Positions 1 to 7,756 of a stretch of DNA of 64,000 nt are shown here, in pieces. Origin of the DNA: Scandinavium sp051650185 (lineage in GTDB: Bacteria > Pseudomonadota > Gammaproteobacteria > Enterobacterales > Enterobacteriaceae); contig NZ_JBOFIN010000028.1 of assembly GCF_051650185.1 (NCBI RefSeq), forward strand, positions 110,412 through 174,411. Direction: 5' to 3'. The translations under genes and the position numbers were made by a program. The notes under the pieces are model-generated. The model searched no databases. It was not told the DNA's origin and worked only from the letters and a program-made list of their open reading frames with translations. Every line of letters starts with the position of its first letter. Positions within the stretch are counted from its first letter, which is position 1.

Positions 1-284
1 CCGTGGCGTACGACAGCTACCAGAATGCAATTATCGATCTGAAAAACGGCCGTATTGATGGCGTGTTTGGTGACACAGCGGTCGTGAATGAATGGCTGAA
101 AACCAACCCGCAGTTAGGTGTTGCCACGCCGAAAGTGACCGACCCGCAGTACTTCGGCACGGGCCTTGGCATTGCCGTACGCCCGGACAACAAAGCGCTG
201 CTGGATAAACTGAACGGCGCACTGAAAGCGATTAAAGCCGACGGCACCTACCAGAAAATCAGCGAGCAGTGGTTCCCGCAGTAA
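1..284 (+). CDS. artJ: Arginine ABC transporter periplasmic binding protein ArtJ (C-terminal part)
   Basis: The last 93 or so residues of a type 3 periplasmic solute-binding protein, cut by the window's left edge. The stretch DLKNGRIDGVFGDTAVVNEW and the ending QKISEQWFPQ match my memory of E. coli ArtJ almost residue for residue. ArtJ captures L-arginine in the periplasm and delivers it to the ArtQM-ArtP membrane complex. The frame continues to the left, so the apparent GTG at base 3 is an internal valine codon, not a start. A strong hairpin terminator follows 20 bases after the stop. In E. coli artJ lies directly beside rlmC. Here about 4.8 kb of other genes separate them. Confidence 0.93.
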   Translation, partial: VAYDSYQNAIIDLKNGRIDGVFGDTAVVNEWLKTNPQLGVATPKVTDPQYFGTGLGIAVRPDNKALLDKLNGALKAIKADGTYQKISEQWFPQ

Positions 285-303
285 CCCTGACTTTCCCCTG
301 AAT

Positions 304-330
304 GGCCAGCCATCGGCTGGCCTTAATTTT
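304..330 (+). terminator. Rho-independent terminator of artJ
   Basis: A perfect 8-bp stem, GGCCAGCC / GGCTGGCC, with a three-base loop is followed by TTAATTTTAT. It sits 20 bases after the artJ stop and separates artJ from the toxin-antitoxin pair. Confidence 0.85.
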
Positions 331-409
331 ATCTGAAAAATTCCACCGTTCGTTTCTCTACCCCCATTTTGGGTATAGCATGATATCTTTACTCCTTCGA
401 GACAAGCAT

Positions 410-745
410 ATGGAAGCGCTTTTTGTAGAGATGCCGCCCTTTGAACGGCACCGTGAAGACTATCTGGACGATGAAACCTTTCGCGAACTGCAAATTCTGT
501 TAATGCTCGATCCCTTTGCTGGTGATGTTATTCAGCACACAGGGGGGTTGCGAAAACTGCGGTATAAAGACGTGAAGAGAGGGAAAGGCACGCGGGGCGG
601 TCTGAGAGTGATTTATTACTGGTGGCAAACCCGATGGCAATTTTTATTGTTCACGCTCTATAACAAAAATGAGATGGCTGGCCTCACCGCACCACAATGC
701 GTTTTATTATATCAAATGCTTGAACAACGAATCAGGGGGAAATAA
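410..745 (+). CDS. RelE/HigB-type toxin of a type II toxin-antitoxin pair
   Basis: A protein of about 111 residues starting MEALFVEMPPFERHRED. The core GGLRKLRYKDVKRGKGTRGG followed by RVIYYWW is typical of the HigB-2-like RelE superfamily (COG4737), whose members are usually ribosome-dependent mRNA endonucleases. The ATG at 410 is preferred. The in-frame ATG at 380 adds ten residues the family lacks, and reading further upstream runs into the artJ terminator. Its stop overlaps the antitoxin start by one base (TAATG), so the two are translationally coupled, with toxin before antitoxin as in higBA. Toxicity is inferred from family and gene order. Confidence 0.78.
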   Translation: MEALFVEMPPFERHREDYLDDETFRELQILLMLDPFAGDVIQHTGGLRKLRYKDVKRGKGTRGGLRVIYYWWQTRWQFLLFTLYNKNEMAGLTAPQCVLLYQMLEQRIRGK

Positions 746-1056
746 TGAGTCGCGATCTGTTTGCTGAACTGACAGAAGGCATGCAGGCCTGGCAGGAAGC
801 CAATGAAGGCAAGCGCACGCTAAAGACACACTCAGTGACAACCCAGGAAATCTCGCTGTCTCCAGAGGAAATCCGCGCCATTCGCAACAAGCTCAATCTC
901 TCGCAGGCCCTGTTTGCCCAGTACCTTCATACCGCGCTGAAAACTTATCAAAACTGGGAACAGGGCATCGCACGCCCAAACAAGCAAGCAATGCTGCTAT
1001 TACGCATCGTTGAGAATCAGCCTTCAGCGCTGAATCTGTTGGCTAGTATGAGCTGA
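745..1056 (+). CDS. Xre-family HTH antitoxin (HigA-like)
   Basis: A 103-residue protein. Residues about 38-95 form a Cro/C1-type helix-turn-helix (SPEEIRAIRNKLNLSQALFA ... TYQNWEQGIARPNKQA), as in HigA/NadS antitoxins. The first 35 residues are charged and probably bind the toxin. It starts in the TAATG overlap with the toxin gene. In such pairs the antitoxin neutralises the toxin and represses the shared promoter. A promoter could lie in 330-405, where TATAGCAT-type sequence occurs, but no operator is clear. Its stop lies 11 bases from the convergent histidine kinase stop, with no terminator visible between them. Confidence 0.8.
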   Translation: MSRDLFAELTEGMQAWQEANEGKRTLKTHSVTTQEISLSPEEIRAIRNKLNLSQALFAQYLHTALKTYQNWEQGIARPNKQAMLLLRIVENQPSALNLLASMS

Positions 1057-1066
1057 CGCTTCGACT

Positions 1067-2539
1067 TCACAAAGGCACGAAAAAGCGGAAACAAGCCCCG
1101 GCGCTCGCGTCGACCAGGCGAATACCGCCGCCGTGCAGCTCCAGCATCCTTCTCACGATCAGTAACCCCAGGCCACCGCGATTTTCTCGTGCACTTTGCG
1201 GGTTTAATACCGATGGGCGCTGGAACAGTTGCTCGCGTAATTCATCTTCTACACCCGGGCCGTTGTCCGCCACTTCAACCTGTAGCTGTGCGTTTTCCTG
1301 CCAGACTCTCAGCGTGATGGTGCCGCCTTCCGGAGTGTGGCGCACGGCGTTATCAAGCAGATTAGTGACCACACGCTCAATCATCGAGACATCAGCATTG
1401 ACCAGCGGCAGCGAATGCGACATATCGACTTTGAGCTTCAGGCGACGCGTTTCAATCGCCAGGTCGAATTTCTGCGCCACATCCTGAATCAGCTCGCCTA
1501 TCGCAAAGCGCTCAAGCTGCGGCTTAATACCGCCATGCTCCAGCTTCGCCAGTTCAAACAGCTGCTGTGATAAATGACGGACTTTGTGTCCCTGGCGCAG
1601 CGCAATCGCCAGATACTGCCGGTTATCAGCGGGTGATAGCGTATCGGCTTTCATCGACAGCGTTTCCAGATAACCCAACAGTGACGTTAACGGCGTGCGC
1701 AAGTCATGGGAAATATTGGCAATAAACTCCCGGCGCTGCCTGTCGCTGTCCGAAAGCTGATCCCATTGGCTGGCAATTTTGCGAGCCAGTTCGATAAAAG
1801 TATTTCGCAGGATCTCCACTTCATTGGTCGGCTGGCTCTCAGGCGTTTGCTGAGCGAGCTGTTTGATAGCATTCATGCTGTCCTGGTCGACACCGCGCAC
1901 ATCTGCCGTCAGCTGTTTTACCGGGCGAGTCACCCAGTACCAGACCATCATTCCTGCCACTACGCCAAACAAAGCGACCAACAGCAGCGACCACAACACC
2001 GTACTCCACAGCGCTTTTTGCCACGCACTGTCTGACAGCGCATTCAAGTCCTCACCCTGCAAAATGATGTACAAATAGCAATGCAGCTCGCCATTTAGCC
2101 TCACCGGGGCGACGCTAAACACTTTCTCTTTATTCAGGCTGCGGGGATCGTCACCAAACACCGGCCAGGCGGCGCCACCAAGAAAGGCTTGCAGCGGCTG
2201 AATATCGATTTTCTGTCGCTTCAGATGCCCTGCGGGCGCGGCGTCAGCCAGAAGTTGTCCGTCGGGCGCAACAAGATAGAGCTCAACGCTGGGATTAAGC
2301 GTCATCAGGCGGTCAAACAGCGTTTTCAGCGTCGGACGGTTCACATCGCCCTGTTTATCCAGCAACGGTTCGCTATTAACGATTTGTTGCGCCAGCCCGG
2401 CGGAAAGGCGCTGGACCATTGCGCTGCCGTACTGGCTGGTGCTGTAGAGCTGAACGCTGCATGCCGCCATGGCACACAGCAGCAGGATAGCGGTGAAGAC
2501 CAGCGTCAGACGCTGGCTGAGGCTCAGACGGCGGATCAT
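1067..2539 (-). CDS. Two-component sensor histidine kinase
   Basis: 490 residues with classical architecture: TM1 about 14-34, a periplasmic sensor region of about 140 residues, TM2 about 178-203, a HAMP linker, and a HisKA box with the phosphorylated histidine at 278 (FIANISHDLRTPLTSLLGY). The HATPase domain shows the N box (NLLDNAVRHTPEGG) and glycine boxes (ADNGPGV, RGGLGLLIVRRML). It autophosphorylates and would pass phosphate to the response regulator encoded just upstream, whose stop overlaps its start by four bases (ATGA). The signal is unknown. The divergent cytochrome b / molybdopterin genes are the likeliest targets. It is not part of the E. coli artJ-rlmC junction. Confidence 0.9.
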   Translation of the reverse strand: MIRRLSLSQRLTLVFTAILLLCAMAACSVQLYSTSQYGSAMVQRLSAGLAQQIVNSEPLLDKQGDVNRPTLKTLFDRLMTLNPSVELYLVAPDGQLLADAAPAGHLKRQKIDIQPLQAFLGGAAWPVFGDDPRSLNKEKVFSVAPVRLNGELHCYLYIILQGEDLNALSDSAWQKALWSTVLWSLLLVALFGVVAGMMVWYWVTRPVKQLTADVRGVDQDSMNAIKQLAQQTPESQPTNEVEILRNTFIELARKIASQWDQLSDSDRQRREFIANISHDLRTPLTSLLGYLETLSMKADTLSPADNRQYLAIALRQGHKVRHLSQQLFELAKLEHGGIKPQLERFAIGELIQDVAQKFDLAIETRRLKLKVDMSHSLPLVNADVSMIERVVTNLLDNAVRHTPEGGTITLRVWQENAQLQVEVADNGPGVEDELREQLFQRPSVLNPQSARENRGGLGLLIVRRMLELHGGGIRLVDASAGACFRFFVPL

Positions 2540-3258
2540 GATAATGACTCCGCTTTATCACTGGCAAATTTGTAGCCCTTTCCCCAGACCGTCAGAATGA
2601 TTTCCGGTTCAGCCGGGTCGTGCTCAATCTTGATTCGCAGGCGGTTAATATGCGTGTTGACGGTGTGCTCATAGCCTTCATGTTGATAACCCCAAACCCG
2701 GTCGAGCAACGCTAAGCGGGAAAAAACTTCGCCGGGATGACGGGCAAACCAGTACAGCAAATCAAATTCACGAGGGGTCAACTCCACCATCTCGCCGCGC
2801 AGACGAACCTCGCGCGACAACGGGTCAATATCCAGACCATGACAGCTGATTGACCCGCCTTCCATGCGAATATTTTGCCCCATCGCTTCCTGACGGCGGA
2901 ACAGCGCTTTGACACGGGCAATCAGCTCCAGCACGGAAAACGGCTTCGGCAGATAATCGTCTGCTCCCATTTCCAGCCCCAGTACGCGATGAGTTTCACT
3001 GGTGCGTGCGCTAATGATGATAACCGGCAGATAGCGCGTCATCTGGCGAATGCGCCGACAAATCTCCAGTCCGTCGACACCCGGCAGCATCAGGTCGAGG
3101 ATCACCGCATCCCACACCTGCTTCTCAAGCTGCACCAGCGCCTGAGTCCCGTTCGCCTCATGGACAATCTGGTAGCCTTCGTCCTGCAGGTTTAATCGCA
3201 GTAATGTGGCGATGTCCTGATCGTCTTCCACCAGCAGTATTTTCTTTGCGCTATTCAT
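2536..3258 (-). CDS. OmpR-family response regulator
   Basis: 240 residues. The receiver domain (about 6-118) has the acidic pair ED at 11-12, phospho-acceptor D55 (VILDLMLPG), a conserved S/T at IIISA and lysine in YLPKPFS. The C-terminal winged helix (about 140-232) has the OmpR/PhoB signature ELTPREFDLLYWFARHPGEV and GYKF. It is first in a two-gene operon with the kinase and is transcribed divergently from the cytochrome b gene across a 139-bp gap. By layout it probably controls both sides. No specific symbol is assigned because many paralogues look alike. Confidence 0.9.
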   Translation of the reverse strand: MNSAKKILLVEDDQDIATLLRLNLQDEGYQIVHEANGTQALVQLEKQVWDAVILDLMLPGVDGLEICRRIRQMTRYLPVIIISARTSETHRVLGLEMGADDYLPKPFSVLELIARVKALFRRQEAMGQNIRMEGGSISCHGLDIDPLSREVRLRGEMVELTPREFDLLYWFARHPGEVFSRLALLDRVWGYQHEGYEHTVNTHINRLRIKIEHDPAEPEIILTVWGKGYKFASDKAESLS

Positions 3259-3311
3259 GAGTTTTCACCAACCGTCTTTTCCTAAAGCTTACCGTACGCG
3301 AGCGCGGTGAG

Positions 3312-3353
3312 TTATCACATTTTATTTAAACTTCCGTGAGGATGTGGTGATAA
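3312..3353. promoter_or_regulatory. Inverted-repeat pair in the divergent regulator / cytochrome b gap
   Basis: TTATCAC (3312-3318) and GTGATAA (3347-3353) form perfect 7-base arms centred 35 bp apart. The left arm also lies in a smaller dyad (GTGAGTTATCAC). The position between the response regulator and its presumed targets suits a regulator-binding site. Which protein binds is not known. Confidence 0.35.
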
Positions 3354-3397
3354 GAAACCTTGCATGATGTGGGCATGTCATTCACGGAGAGACGACC

Positions 3398-3997
3398 ATG
3401 ACCTCATCGCGTCCTGAAAAAATCCACCCACTGTGGCTACGCTGCTGCCACTGGGTTAACGCCATCGCCATCGCGGGGATGCTTTTTAGCGGCTGGCGCA
3501 TTTATAACGCCTCCCCGCTGTTTGATTTTAGTTTCCCGGCGGAAGTGACGCTCGGCGGCTGGCTTGGCGGAGCGCTGCAGTGGCATTTCGCCATGATGTG
3601 GGTGCTGGTCATCAATGCCGTGGTGTATCTGTCGCTCGGCATCGTGACCGGGCGCTTTCGCCGCAAATTCTTCCCTCTTTCTCTGCGTGAATTGCGTCAT
3701 GACGTGATACAGGCTCTTCGCGGAAAACTGCAACACGCCGACCTCAGCCATTACAACGCGGTGCAAAAACTGGCGTATGTCGGGGTCATTTTGCTCGGAG
3801 TCGGGCTGGTGCTTTCTGGTCTGGTGCTGTGGAAATCGGTGCAGTTTCCGCTGTTACGTGAGCTGCTGGGCGGTTACGAAGCCGCGCGCTATATCCACTT
3901 TTTCTGCATGAGCGCCATGGCTGCTTTTGTTGTGATTCATTTGTTGATGGTGCTGCTGGTACCCAAAACATTACTGGCTATGCTGCGCGGACGCTAA
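3398..3997 (+). CDS. Membrane cytochrome b (b561-like quinone:oxidoreductase subunit)
   Basis: 199 residues with four hydrophobic segments (about 17-35, 62-82, 125-147, 165-188). Histidines H18, H63, H167 and H181 in or near them are candidates for binding two b-type hemes. Related proteins (cytochrome b/b6 domain, MsrQ- or thiosulfate reductase-type) carry electrons between the quinone pool and a periplasmic enzyme. The ATG follows a GGAGA ribosome site. The next gene, 10 bases downstream, encodes a Tat-exported molybdopterin protein, its probable partner. Assignment to a named subunit is not possible from sequence alone. Confidence 0.85.
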   Translation: MTSSRPEKIHPLWLRCCHWVNAIAIAGMLFSGWRIYNASPLFDFSFPAEVTLGGWLGGALQWHFAMMWVLVINAVVYLSLGIVTGRFRRKFFPLSLRELRHDVIQALRGKLQHADLSHYNAVQKLAYVGVILLGVGLVLSGLVLWKSVQFPLLRELLGGYEAARYIHFFCMSAMAAFVVIHLLMVLLVPKTLLAMLRGR

Positions 3998-4007
3998 GGA
4001 CAACCGA

Positions 4008-4778
4008 ATGAAAAAGCCCTCTTTTCTCTCCAAAAGCGATGCGCATTATCTGGTCAAGGATGCCGAAAAGTTGTTAAGCCCTGAACGTCGTAGCCTGCTG
4101 CGCCAGGGGCTGACGCTCGGTGGCGTGATGCTGCTGACCGGCTGCGATATCAGCGATAACCAGAGCGTAGAAACGGCGCTGTCCCGCATGTCTCGCTTTA
4201 ATGACCGCGTGCAGGGATTCCTGTTTAGTGACCATGACCTGTCACCGGAATACAGCGAATCGGAAATCACCCGCCCTTTCCCGTTTAACGCGTTTTATGG
4301 CCCGGAAGATATTCCGCAAATCGACGGTCGTGATTACCAACTGGAGATCCGCGGCCTGGTGCAAACCACCAAAAGCTGGACGCTGCCCGAGCTCTACCAC
4401 ATGCAGCAGGTCAGCCAGATAACGCGGCATATCTGCGTGGAAGGCTGGAGTGCGATAGGCAAATGGGGCGGCGTGCCGTTCCACCATTTTTTACAGCTCA
4501 TTGGTGCAGACAAACGCGCGAAATATGTCAGTTTCCGCTGTGCGGATGATTACTACACCAGCATTGATATGGCCACTGCGTTGCACCCTCAGACGCTGCT
4601 GGCTCTGACCTGGGATAACCGCATTCTGCCCCCTGAATACGGTTTCCCGATGAAAATCCGTATCCCGACCAAGCTCGGATACAAAAACCCGAAGCATGTT
4701 TTATCCATAGAAATCACCAATCGTTTCCCGGGCGGTTACTGGGAAGACCAGGGTTACAACTGGTTTGGTGGAAGTTAA
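4008..4778 (+). CDS. Tat-exported molybdopterin oxidoreductase lipoprotein (sulfite oxidase / MsrP fold)
   Basis: 256 residues. The N-terminus has a twin-arginine motif (ERRSLLRQG, R27-R28), then a hydrophobic stretch ending in a lipobox LLTGC with cysteine 46. This predicts a folded, cofactor-loaded lipoprotein sent through Tat. The catalytic domain carries RHICVEGWSAIGKWGG, equivalent to the RCVEAWS region of MsrP/YedY. C143 is the expected molybdenum ligand. Together with the preceding cytochrome b it forms a two-component redox enzyme analogous to MsrPQ. Substrate and direction (oxidase or reductase) are unknown. Cofactor synthesis depends on genes such as moeA/moeB, found elsewhere in this window. 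Confidence 0.88.
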   Translation: MKKPSFLSKSDAHYLVKDAEKLLSPERRSLLRQGLTLGGVMLLTGCDISDNQSVETALSRMSRFNDRVQGFLFSDHDLSPEYSESEITRPFPFNAFYGPEDIPQIDGRDYQLEIRGLVQTTKSWTLPELYHMQQVSQITRHICVEGWSAIGKWGGVPFHHFLQLIGADKRAKYVSFRCADDYYTSIDMATALHPQTLLALTWDNRILPPEYGFPMKIRIPTKLGYKNPKHVLSIEITNRFPGGYWEDQGYNWFGGS

Positions 4779-4808
4779 TACCTAACTTAACAATGACGAG
4801 GAAATACC

Positions 4809-5078
4809 ATGAAAAAGATGATGATTGCCGCTGCCGCTCTGTCTGCCCTGTTTATGGTGAACGCGCAGGCCATGGAGAAAGACAGTATGGCGAAAGACGG
4901 CATGGCTAAAGAACATAGCGCCATGTGCAAAGAAGGCGACGCTATGTGCAAAGATGGCATGGCGAAAGACGGTATGGCTAAAGATGGCATGAAGAAAGAT
5001 GCCATGAAGAAAGACAGCATGGGGAAAATGGATAACATGTCGAAAGACGGCATGAAAAAGGATGCGATGAGCCAGTAA
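4809..5078 (+). CDS. Pentapeptide MxKDx repeat protein, secreted
   Basis: 89 residues: a signal peptide of about 21 residues (MKKMMIAAAALSALFMVNAQA), then almost entirely five-residue units of the form M-x-K-D-x (MAKDG, MKKDA, MKKDS), about ten of them. Two units are replaced by cysteine-containing MCKEGDAMCKDG. The composition is extreme in Met, Lys and Asp. This matches the family NCBI names 'pentapeptide MXKDX repeat protein', whose function I do not know. Methionine and paired cysteines could bind metal or scavenge oxidants, which is inference only. It follows the molybdopterin gene by 30 bp with its own GAGGAAA ribosome site and ends at a long palindromic repeat. Confidence 0.85.
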   Translation: MKKMMIAAAALSALFMVNAQAMEKDSMAKDGMAKEHSAMCKEGDAMCKDGMAKDGMAKDGMKKDAMKKDSMGKMDNMSKDGMKKDAMSQ

Positions 5079-5092
5079 GTCTCGAGGTGTAT

Positions 5093-5188
5093 CCCCTCAC
5101 CCCGGCCCTCTCCCCAAAGGGGCGAGGGGGAAAAGCACAGCCCGGTTAGGTTCCCTCTCCCCTTTGGGGAGAGGGTTAGGGTGAGGGG
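5093..5188. repeat. CCCTCACCC...GGGTGAGGG palindromic intergenic repeat, full copy 1
   Basis: A long imperfect inverted repeat. It starts CCCCTCACCCCGGCCCTCTC, contains CCCCAAAGGGG, and ends GAGAGGGTTAGGGTGAGGGG. It lies between convergent genes (MxKDx protein and rlmC) and would fold into a strong hairpin in either transcript. Related copies occur at 29628-29719, 31567-31602 and 42413-42494. Confidence 0.85.
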
Positions 5189-5191
5189 CTT

Positions 5192-6319
5192 TTAATGACG
5201 AACCAACAGCGTCATCACTTCGTAATGCGAAGTATGCGGGAACATATCAAACAGCTGGACGCGAACTACCCGATAATCTGGCAAAAGCTGGATATCTTTC
5301 GCCATGGTCTGCGCGTTACAGCTCGAGTAAATAATAAACTGCGGGGCCATTTCACTGAGATAATCGCACAGCGCTTTACCGATGCCGCGACGCGGTGGAT
5401 TGACCAGGACCAGTTCAGGCACCTGCCCTTGTTCGGTGGCAAATTTTGTGGAATCCAGCGCCTGAAAATGCAGATTTTTTAACCCTAGCTCAGCTGCCGA
5501 TTGCTTCGCACAGGCGATGGCTTTCGCTGAGATTTCGATGCCCGTGAGTGTCATCTCTGGCGTCGCACAGTGCAGGCCGAAGCCGCCCACGCCGCAGAAT
5601 AAATCCCACATATGGTTTACCGGCAACTGACGTACCCAGTCTCTCGCCGTGGCATACAGCTGGCTTGCCACCGTTGGGTTGGTCTGGAAAAAACTTTGCG
5701 GGCGAATCCACAACGGCACGCCGTTGAACCGCTCAGGGAGCGCCTGCTGCGGAGTCAGAAAAACTTCCTTTTCCCCCTCCATAATCGCCATGTGTACCGG
5801 CTGAATATTGACGGAAATGACTTTAAGCTGAGGCAACTCGGCCTGCAATGCAGGCAGCGCGGCGCGAAGTTGTTCGAGTTTAGTCTCTGAGCGCAGCACA
5901 AAGCGCAGCATCATGCCGCCATCAAGCTGGCTTTCGGTCAGCAGCAAATATTTCAGTTCACCGCGTTTGCGCGCCACGTTATACGGCGTCAGCCCTGCGC
6001 GTGCGATAAACGGTTTCAGGGCTGTAAACACTGGAGCGAAGGAATCCGGGTAGAGCGGACAATCGCAAAGATCTTCCGGCGTACCGTCGCGATGCAGCAT
6101 GCCCAGCAGCGGCTTTTCTACGCTGCCGCTGACCACCATTTTAGCCTTATTGCGAAACCCGCTTTCCGGACCACTGACCGGCGCACACCACTCTTCAACC
6201 GTCGTTGTTGAAAGCAACTGCTGAAGATCGGCCATTTTGGCAGCAAGTTGGCTGGACACCGGCTGTTCAAGCCACTGGCAAGAGCGACAACGCCCGGCGT
6301 CATAAAGTGCGCACTGCAT
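5192..6319 (-). CDS. rlmC: 23S rRNA (uracil(747)-C(5))-methyltransferase RlmC
   Basis: 375 residues, the same length as E. coli RlmC (RumB) and closely similar. The N-terminal cysteines of MQCALYDAGRCRSCQW and the later CDCPLY are of the kind that hold a 4Fe-4S cluster. The SAM-binding loop is WDLFCGVGGFGLHCA, followed by the NPPRRG motif and the catalytic cysteine region YSSCNAQTMAKD. It methylates U747 of 23S rRNA in the cytoplasm. It is convergent with the MxKDx gene and transcribed in the same direction as ybjO and the pot operon, as in E. coli. Confidence 0.95.
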   Translation of the reverse strand: MQCALYDAGRCRSCQWLEQPVSSQLAAKMADLQQLLSTTTVEEWCAPVSGPESGFRNKAKMVVSGSVEKPLLGMLHRDGTPEDLCDCPLYPDSFAPVFTALKPFIARAGLTPYNVARKRGELKYLLLTESQLDGGMMLRFVLRSETKLEQLRAALPALQAELPQLKVISVNIQPVHMAIMEGEKEVFLTPQQALPERFNGVPLWIRPQSFFQTNPTVASQLYATARDWVRQLPVNHMWDLFCGVGGFGLHCATPEMTLTGIEISAKAIACAKQSAAELGLKNLHFQALDSTKFATEQGQVPELVLVNPPRRGIGKALCDYLSEMAPQFIIYSSCNAQTMAKDIQLLPDYRVVRVQLFDMFPHTSHYEVMTLLVRH

Positions 6320-6361
6320 AGAGTAACCCTGGAAATTTGAAGGGGCGGAATTGTATCACCG

Positions 6362-6835
6362 TTATTGCAGACGGAAAAACCGACGGCTGGCCGCAGGGAC
6401 AAAAAGCAGCAACAGCACCAGCAGATCCGGCAATTTTTGCATCACCAGCGAGCGGAAAATCTCTCTTTTCGTCTCTCCGGCAATGCTGAACAGCTCAGGA
6501 TAACCGTAGCCCAAAGAGGATGCCCATAAATAGCCGGTGGTGACGACCTGGGTCAGCAGATAAACCCAGCGCGCCCAGTTGCGCCCTTTCACCAGTGAAA
6601 ACGCGCACCCGATTTCGATGAACACCAACAGCAGGCTGGCAAGAAACACCAGAGTCAGCGTCCAGGTCTGGACGCTACGCAGGACAAAATCTTCCAGCCC
6701 TCGCAGGCCAAGCAAATCAAAAATCATTAACAGATCGAGAGCTCGAATCAAAATAATGGCGAGCGCCGCCACCTGCACCAGCGCAGGCACATTCAGACTG
6801 GCATGTGAATGTCGTGATTTAGAAAAAAGTCGCAA
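6362..6835 (-). CDS. ybjO: Inner-membrane protein YbjO, 5' end uncertain
   Basis: 157 residues if started at the TTG at 6835, which has GGAAGG six bases upstream. Four hydrophobic segments and the ending SRRFFRLQ match E. coli YbjO (function unknown, about 162 residues). The 5' end is odd. An ATG at 6849, with GGGGAG eight bases upstream, opens a peptide starting MEGHNCDFF that resembles the E. coli start (MEDETLGFF), but it is one frame off. Adding one T to the six-base run (plus-strand A run 6823-6828) would fuse the two frames into an E. coli-length protein. So either this is a TTG-started version or there is a one-base loss or read error. The gene follows potI by about 60 bp. Confidence 0.82.
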   Translation of the reverse strand: MRLFSKSRHSHASLNVPALVQVAALAIILIRALDLLMIFDLLGLRGLEDFVLRSVQTWTLTLVFLASLLLVFIEIGCAFSLVKGRNWARWVYLLTQVVTTGYLWASSLGYGYPELFSIAGETKREIFRSLVMQKLPDLLVLLLLFVPAASRRFFRLQ

Positions 6836-6910
6836 TTGTGGCCTTCCATGAAAACGTCTCCCCCGCTATCCGGAGGAGACGATGACACAACTGAGAGGAT
6901 TTTATGCGGT

Positions 6911-7756
6911 TCAGCCTCGTCTTGCACGCTGGATATCGCGCACCCGCTGCTTTTCAGACCTTGCCATCAGGAACCAGGCGATCAGCCCCACAATTCCCAC
7001 CACGCCGAGAATCAGTGTCGCCAGGGCATTGATTTCTGGGTTAACGCCCATGCGAACGCTTGAGAACACCAGCATCGGCAGCGTAGTTGCACCCGGCCCG
7101 GACACGAAACTGGCGATAACCAGGTCATCAAGCGAAAGCGTAAACGCCAGCAGCCAGCCGGAAATCACCGCAGGCATGATCATCGGCAGCGTGATAATGA
7201 AAAAGACCTTCAGCGGCGTAGCGCCGAGATCCATTGCCGCTTCCTCAATCGATCGGTCAAGCTCGCGCAGACGAGAGTTGATCACCACGGCGACGTACGC
7301 GGTACAGAAGGTGACGTGTGCCAGCCAGATGGTAAACATCCCACGCTCTGACGGCCAGCCGATGGCGTGCCCTAGCGCCACAAACAGGAGCAGCAGCGAC
7401 AACCCGGTGATGACGTCCGGCATAACCAGCGGCGCGGTTATCATAAACGCGAAACCGTTCGAGCCACGGAAACGCCCGAAGCGAACCATCACCACAGCTG
7501 CGATGGTGCCGAGAATAGCCGCCATCGTTGCCGCGCAGGCTGCAATGGTCAGACTCAGGCCAACGGCGCTCATCATCGCATCGTCACGGAACAGCTCGCC
7601 GTACCAGCGCGTTGACCAGCCAGCCCATACCGTCACCAGTTTTGAACTGTTGAACGAGTAGACAACCAGCATCAGCATCGGCGCATACAGGAACGTAAAC
7701 CCGAGCACCAGAATCAAAATGCGCCACGGAGAGCGTACTACCGGCAAATTGTTCAT
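6911..7756 (-). CDS. potI: Putrescine ABC transporter permease PotI
   Basis: 281 residues, the same length as E. coli PotI and nearly identical over long stretches (MNNLPVVRSPWRI at the start). It has six predicted membrane helices and the permease EAA loop (EEAAMDLGATPLKVFFIITLP), which contacts the PotG ATPase. It forms the inner-membrane channel for putrescine with PotH. Its ATG overlaps the potH stop by four bases, so the two are translationally coupled. It is the last transporter gene of the potFGHI operon. Confidence 0.96.
   Translation of the reverse strand: MNNLPVVRSPWRILILVLGFTFLYAPMLMLVVYSFNSSKLVTVWAGWSTRWYGELFRDDAMMSAVGLSLTIAACAATMAAILGTIAAVVMVRFGRFRGSNGFAFMITAPLVMPDVITGLSLLLLFVALGHAIGWPSERGMFTIWLAHVTFCTAYVAVVINSRLRELDRSIEEAAMDLGATPLKVFFIITLPMIMPAVISGWLLAFTLSLDDLVIASFVSGPGATTLPMLVFSSVRMGVNPEINALATLILGVVGIVGLIAWFLMARSEKQRVRDIQRARRG

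Noticed and set aside
302..409. Longer toxin gene starting at 302 or 380
   Set aside because: The 302 start lies in the artJ terminator. The 380 start adds residues outside the family's usual N-terminus.
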